Notes under the pieces: generated by a model
Database searches by the model: none
The model's input: the letters and a program-made list of their open reading frames with translations, nothing else
What the model was told of the DNA's origin: nothing
NCBI GenBank assembly: GCA_037147415.1
Contig: JBAWVF010000050.1
Location: forward strand, 1-23,976
Direction of reading: 5' to 3'
Origin: BOG-933 sp037147415
GTDB lineage: Bacteria > Pseudomonadota > Alphaproteobacteria > Azospirillales > Azospirillaceae
Length of the DNA stretch: 23,976 nucleotides
In this document: positions 21,663 to 23,976 of the stretch, piece after piece
Position numbering within the stretch: the stretch's first letter is position 1
Layout: every line of letters begins with the position of its first letter
Position numbers and translations under genes: made by a program

Positions 21663-23579
21663 AGCTCGAACGCCGGAGGGCGCCGGGGCGAGAAGCGCGG
21701 ACTCTCCGGCTAAACAGGCGGCAAAGGCGGCAATGCTGGGATAGCGGAAGATGTCCACCACGGGAATCTCTCGCCCGGCCAACACCGATAAACGGGCCTG
21801 AGCCTTGGGCACCAGCAGCGAATGGGCGCCGGCTTCGAAGAGATTGGCGGTGCGGTCCGGTGCCCGGCCGCCGAGCAGCTCGGCCCAAATCGCGGCAATC
21901 GCCTGCTCCAGTCCGGCTGGTGTCGGCCCGGCTGGTGTCGATCCGGGTTCGGGAACCGGGGCGAGGTCGGGAGTGGGCAGCGCGTGGCGATCAATTTTGC
22001 CCGAAGGCAGGCGCGGCAGTGTCGGCAGTACCAAAATTCGCACCGGGACCGCCGCCGCCGGCAGAATTTCAGCGACACCGCGACCGACCGCGGCGACATC
22101 GACCGAGCCGGTCAGATAGGCAACCACGCCCGGACCGCCGGGCGCCTCCGCCCACAAGCACGCCGCAGCGGCTTGTACCCCCGGTTGACGGCGCAACGCG
22201 GCCTCGACTTCGCCCAACTCCAGTCGCTGCCCGCGTACCTTAACCTGTTCGTCGCGCCGCCCGATAAACGAAATCTCGCCATCCTCGCGCCAGCAGGCCA
22301 GATCGCCGGTACGGTACAATCGGGCTCCGGGCGGACCGAACGGGTCGGGAATAAACTTGGCCGAAGTTTCTTCGGGCTTGCCAAGGTAACCCATGGCCAG
22401 CCCTGCCCCGCCGATGCACAACTCTCCGGGGGTGCCAGGCGGAACACGCCGCAACTCGGCGTCGAGAATGCGCACTCGGCAGCCCGGCAGCGGACGTCCG
22501 ATCGGAATCTCATCCGGTATTCGGGCTGGCATCCGGGCGGGATCGATGCGAAATCCGGTGGCGTCGACCGTGCCTTCGGTCGGTCCATACATATTATAAA
22601 CCGGCACCTCGCCCAGTCGCGCGCAAATCCGGGCGGGGAGGCTTGGCGGCATACGCTCACCACCCATGACCACCCGACGCAAACTTGCCACGCCACCGAT
22701 AGGTGCCGAGTCCAACAATGCCTCAACCTGAGAGGGCACCAAGTTGAGATGGGTCAGGCCGTATCGAACGGCGTCGCGCCAAAAGCCCGCAGCATCCAGC
22801 ATGCCGTCGCGACCGGGCAACCACAGGGTGCCGCCCCGGCTCAGCGGAAAGAATAGCTGTTGTATGAACGGATCAAAAGCGAGTGAAGACGCTCCGCACA
22901 CTACCTCGTGTTCGTCGATGCCGAACCAGTCGGCCATCGACTCCATGCGTCCGGTCAGGGTGCCATGACTGATCGCGACCGGTTTGGGCTGACCGGTGGA
23001 TCCCGAAGTATGATACAATAGTGCAAGTTGATCCGGATTCCCGTCTTCCGGGAGGGATGTGACCGGGACCGGACAATCGAGGCAATCGAGATCAAGTGTC
23101 TCCGGCCCACCGTCTCCGTTCAACCGATCGCGGGTCAAGCCATGAACCAGAACGAGACGAGCGCCCGCTGCAACAGCCATCGCGCGTAACCGAGCCGATG
23201 GCAGCGCCGGATCAAGCGGCATCACGGCGCCGCCTGCGGCCAGAATGCCGAGATAACCCACGGCCAGTTCAGGCGCTGCTTCCAGACAAAGCCCGATCGG
23301 CTCACCCTTTTTTACGGCCCGGGCAGATAAAACAGCCTGAACTGCTTGAATGCCTGCGGCCAGAGCGGCGTACTTCATGCTCCGCTTTGCCGTAACCACG
23401 GCAAGAGCGTTCGGCCGAATCCGAGCGATTGCGCTGACTTTGTGCTGCATCGCTCTTGGTTGACTATCCAATTCTTCAGGTGGCGCCGCGCCCTCTTCCA
23501 GGGCAACCGGGTCCGACAAAGATACCGAATCCGGCTCGAGATGCGTCCGGGCGTTCTTGTCGACTAACTCGGGAGACAT
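18618..23579 (-). CDS. Hybrid NRPS-PKS loading subunit, A-T-KS-AT-T, 1653 aa
   Basis: First gene of the operon; it primes the line with an amino acid and adds one malonyl unit. A: YHTSGSTGQPKP near residue 189, NMYGPTEG, YRTGDL, RRDEQVKVRG, SGKIDRHAL near 526. T: GAHSL near 584. KS about 645-1075: IASACSTG with Cys815, EGHGTATPLGD, KGNIGHLDAAAG. AT about 1165-1470: GHSLGEY with Ser1268 and an AFH motif with His1375, the malonyl-CoA signature. T: GGDSL with Ser1597. There is no KR, DH or ER, so a beta-keto gamma-amino thioester is expected. No C domain precedes A, consistent with initiation. The A code as I align it is D-P-Q-N-V-G-M-V-D, which I cannot assign. I place the start at ATG 23579 and not at TTG 23585, because the GGAA site is seven bases from the ATG but only one from the TTG. 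Confidence 0.95.
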   Translation of the reverse strand: MSPELVDKNARTHLEPDSVSLSDPVALEEGAAPPEELDSQPRAMQHKVSAIARIRPNALAVVTAKRSMKYAALAAGIQAVQAVLSARAVKKGEPIGLCLEAAPELAVGYLGILAAGGAVMPLDPALPSARLRAMAVAAGARLVLVHGLTRDRLNGDGGPETLDLDCLDCPVPVTSLPEDGNPDQLALLYHTSGSTGQPKPVAISHGTLTGRMESMADWFGIDEHEVVCGASSLAFDPFIQQLFFPLSRGGTLWLPGRDGMLDAAGFWRDAVRYGLTHLNLVPSQVEALLDSAPIGGVASLRRVVMGGERMPPSLPARICARLGEVPVYNMYGPTEGTVDATGFRIDPARMPARIPDEIPIGRPLPGCRVRILDAELRRVPPGTPGELCIGGAGLAMGYLGKPEETSAKFIPDPFGPPGARLYRTGDLACWREDGEISFIGRRDEQVKVRGQRLELGEVEAALRRQPGVQAAAACLWAEAPGGPGVVAYLTGSVDVAAVGRGVAEILPAAAVPVRILVLPTLPRLPSGKIDRHALPTPDLAPVPEPGSTPAGPTPAGLEQAIAAIWAELLGGRAPDRTANLFEAGAHSLLVPKAQARLSVLAGREIPVVDIFRYPSIAAFAACLAGESALLAPAPSGVRADSGAAAIAIVGLAFRFPGARDRATFWNNLIEAVDSIRHFDRAELEAAGTDPALMNHPDFVPANAELPDLDRFDPVPFGYTPADAAEMDPQQRLLLETAWHALEDAACNPAGDGPVGVFAGTGFNAYLLDNLHRRAGFAGGPDRYFLVVNNDKDFAATRLAYKLGLTGPAMTIASACSTGLATVAQAVDSLRAGRCRVALAGSASAGMFSSRGYIHTDGGIASRRGRCRPFDAEADGTVGGAGAGVIVLKRLADALRDRDTIHAVIRGIGISNDGGARAAFSAPSVDGQAAALRAALADADLPPTAIGYVEGHGTATPLGDPIEVAALNLAYGSAAPGSIPLGSIKGNIGHLDAAAGIAGLIKTVLVVKHGLIPPTAHFTRANPRIPFADGPFRPVVGVEPWPRTGESDDGATPRRAAVSSFGMGGTNLHIILEQAPPCPAPSTPEPALPRLLMLSAATASARDALAAAVAGHLEHDPSIALTDIAHSLHCGRKRLRYRRVAVACNPAGAAVQLRGTSALDNGELIPGAGPATVALLFPGQGAQHPGMGRDLYRSFPLFRAVVDEAAARLAEAGPADLTGLLLAAPNDSVAARRLADTAMTQPALFTVEYGIARLLQSFGVVPSALAGHSLGEYVAATLAGVMSFADALALVTRRGRLMASAPPGVMLAVSLPEAEIRALLAREFEPGAAGIPEIATINAPRQSVLAGDEAGIARIEQALIALDRPGRRLPVSRAFHCALMDPILEDFGEAVSRVTLRPATIPMLSNLSGAQVDPAAPTEPAYWVRHLRGTVRFVDNLRHLLTEPARVLVEAGPGVTLTRLARAAGAAEARAIATQPQSEASGQDGAEALIQSLSRLWLHGVEPDLAALEADRPGRRVPLPPYPFERKRYWIDPSPSADSSAPGAKPAPILAPGLAAVEHPASVTADSILRNVRGVWREALGLPDIAYDDDFLELGGDSLVAVRIVARLRETLGTEVPAALIFSERTVAGLARALAAAAATRAPTPAPVREEGWL
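18628..18637 (-). promoter_or_regulatory. Ribosome binding site for the 5373-aa megasynthase
   Basis: GAGAAGAAGG on the minus strand ends six bases before the GTG at 18621. The strong site supports this non-ATG start. The start overlaps the previous stop as GTGA, indicating translational coupling. Confidence 0.65.
21720..23462 (-). other. Loading A-T didomain of gene 1
   Basis: The A domain keeps every core motif needed for adenylation, including the A10 Lys (SGKIDR) and Asp235 in FDPFIQQ. One deviation is the last residue of A3 (QPKP instead of PKG). The substrate is unknown; the D-P-Q-N-V-G-M-V-D code is not one I recognise. The linker to the carrier domain holds a 15-bp-period repeat coding TPAGPTPAG. 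Confidence 0.85.
21913..21940 (-). repeat. 15-bp-period direct repeat in the A-T linker of gene 1
   Basis: A 13-bp unit at 21913-21925 recurs at 21928-21940 and encodes TPAGPTPAG. It is a flexible linker repeat and in frame. Confidence 0.8.
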
Positions 23580-23586
23580 GCGCAAA

Positions 23587-23590
23587 TTCC
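23587..23590 (-). promoter_or_regulatory. Ribosome binding site that decides the start of gene 1
   Basis: GGAA on the minus strand is seven bases upstream of ATG 23579. The alternative TTG at 23585 would be one base away, too close for initiation, so the shorter protein is preferred. Confidence 0.55.
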
Positions 23591-23608
23591 AAGAAGATTA
23601 AAGATTGT

Positions 23609-23622
23609 AATGCATATGCATT
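23609..23622. promoter_or_regulatory. 14-bp perfect palindrome in the presumed 5' leader
   Basis: AATGCATATGCATT is a perfect inverted repeat, about 30 bases downstream of the predicted transcription start and 30 bases upstream of the first ATG. Its symmetry suits a dimeric repressor acting as a roadblock. It is too AT-rich to make a stable terminator. The regulator is unknown. Confidence 0.4.
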
Positions 23623-23656
23623 CAGTTATCAGGACTTGCCAACCAGACAGGTCCGT

Positions 23657-23685
23657 ATTTTAGCGAGTACTTAGGCATGGTTCAA
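23657..23685 (-). promoter_or_regulatory. Candidate sigma70-like promoter of the operon
   Basis: On the minus strand TTGAAC (23680-23685) and TAAAAT (23657-23662) are separated by exactly 17 bases, a near-consensus -35/-10 pair. Transcription would start near 23650, giving a leader of about 70 bases to ATG 23579. No other promoter-like spacing of this quality was noticed upstream. Confidence 0.5.
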
Positions 23686-23921
23686 TATATAAATGTGAAT
23701 TAATTCCAGATATAATTGCTTATATATTATATAGCATTAGCATTATTCTTCATGCTTATGTATGTCTTGCTTAGCCCTGTAGAATTAGTAAGCTGACAAT
23801 TGCGTCGGCTTCGTCACGTTGTCGGTGTTGTTACCGTTTCACAATGCCAATGAGTGGGGCACACCCATCCTCATCGGCTCCATTTGAAGAACCGGAGCGG
23901 TCGAGCCCGAATAATTAAAAT

Positions 23922-23976
23922 TGTTGCGCGACAATCTAGATGAGATGTGCGCGACAATCTGAATGATAATTCACGG
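23922..23976 (+). mobile_element. Possible terminus of an IS21-type insertion sequence (partial)
   Basis: Two copies of TGCGCGACAATCT (23925-23937 and 23948-23960) sit in units that begin with TGTTGCGCG at 23922 and TGTGCGCG at 23946, a 24-base period, and continue with similar GATGA-type tails. Ends that start with TG and carry tandem longer repeats are typical of IS21-family elements. The transposase genes would lie to the right, outside the window. Alternatively these are operator repeats for a regulator. Confidence 0.35.

Larger units (their letters stand above)
23586..23976. other. AT-rich upstream region without a gene
   Basis: About 390 bases with no credible coding sequence on either strand. 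Base composition drops sharply from the GC-rich genes to an AT-rich tract around 23680-23760. It holds the candidate promoter, the palindrome and the right-edge repeats described separately. A short imperfect hairpin (ATGAG/CTCAT arms) lies at 23850-23874 and has no T-run. Otherwise I see nothing in it. Confidence 0.7.

Noticed and set aside
23850..23874. Hairpin as a Rho-independent terminator
   Set aside because: The stem has a bulge, is short, and no T-run follows on either strand.
23586..23976. A divergent gene on the plus strand upstream of the operon
   Set aside because: Frames are short and broken by stops, and AT-rich composition with no ribosome site argues against coding.

Overview
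The window is one end of a large modular biosynthetic operon. Nearly all of it (positions 1 to 23579) is coding on the minus strand for three consecutive non-ribosomal peptide synthetase / polyketide synthase (NRPS/PKS) megasynthases. No tailoring, transport, resistance or thioesterase gene lies inside the window. The DNA is GC-rich throughout the genes and AT-rich upstream of the first gene. TTA codons are present, Shine-Dalgarno sites are classical, and a TubC-type docking domain is used. I read this as a Gram-negative, probably proteobacterial, secondary-metabolite producer; the taxonomic assignment is weak inference.

Layout in the direction of transcription (right to left). Positions 23586-23976: AT-rich leader with a good sigma70-like promoter, a 14-bp perfect palindrome in the presumed 5' leader, and at the far right a 24-bp-period direct repeat that looks like the end of an IS21-type insertion sequence. 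Positions 23579-18618 (gene 1, 1653 aa): A-T-KS-AT-T, a loading amino acid plus one malonyl extension without ketoreduction. Positions 18621-2500 (gene 2, 5373 aa): TubC-type docking domain, C-T (no A), C-A-T (Val-like code), C-A-T (Ser code), KS-DH-KR-T (no AT, trans-AT-like), C-(vestigial A)-T, then a terminal C. Positions 2503 to the left edge (gene 3, partial): an A domain interrupted between core motifs A2 and A3 by a methyltransferase domain. The genes overlap by 4 bp (GTGA and ATGA), so they are translationally coupled and form one operon.

If read collinearly, the line makes: unknown starter amino acid - unreduced C2 unit - residue of unknown origin (A-less module) - Val-like residue - Ser extended by a reduced and dehydrated C2 unit (a vinylogous serine, 4-amino-5-hydroxy-2-pentenoyl) - residue of unknown origin or a skipped step (A-deleted module) - a methylated residue, continuing beyond the window.

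The most unusual aspects are three modules in one protein lacking their own acyl-selecting domain (one cleanly A-less, one with a decayed A remnant, one AT-less), a C/A pair split between two proteins, and the methyltransferase-interrupted A domain with Glu where amino-acid-activating domains have the key Asp. I do not recognise a known compound for this architecture.
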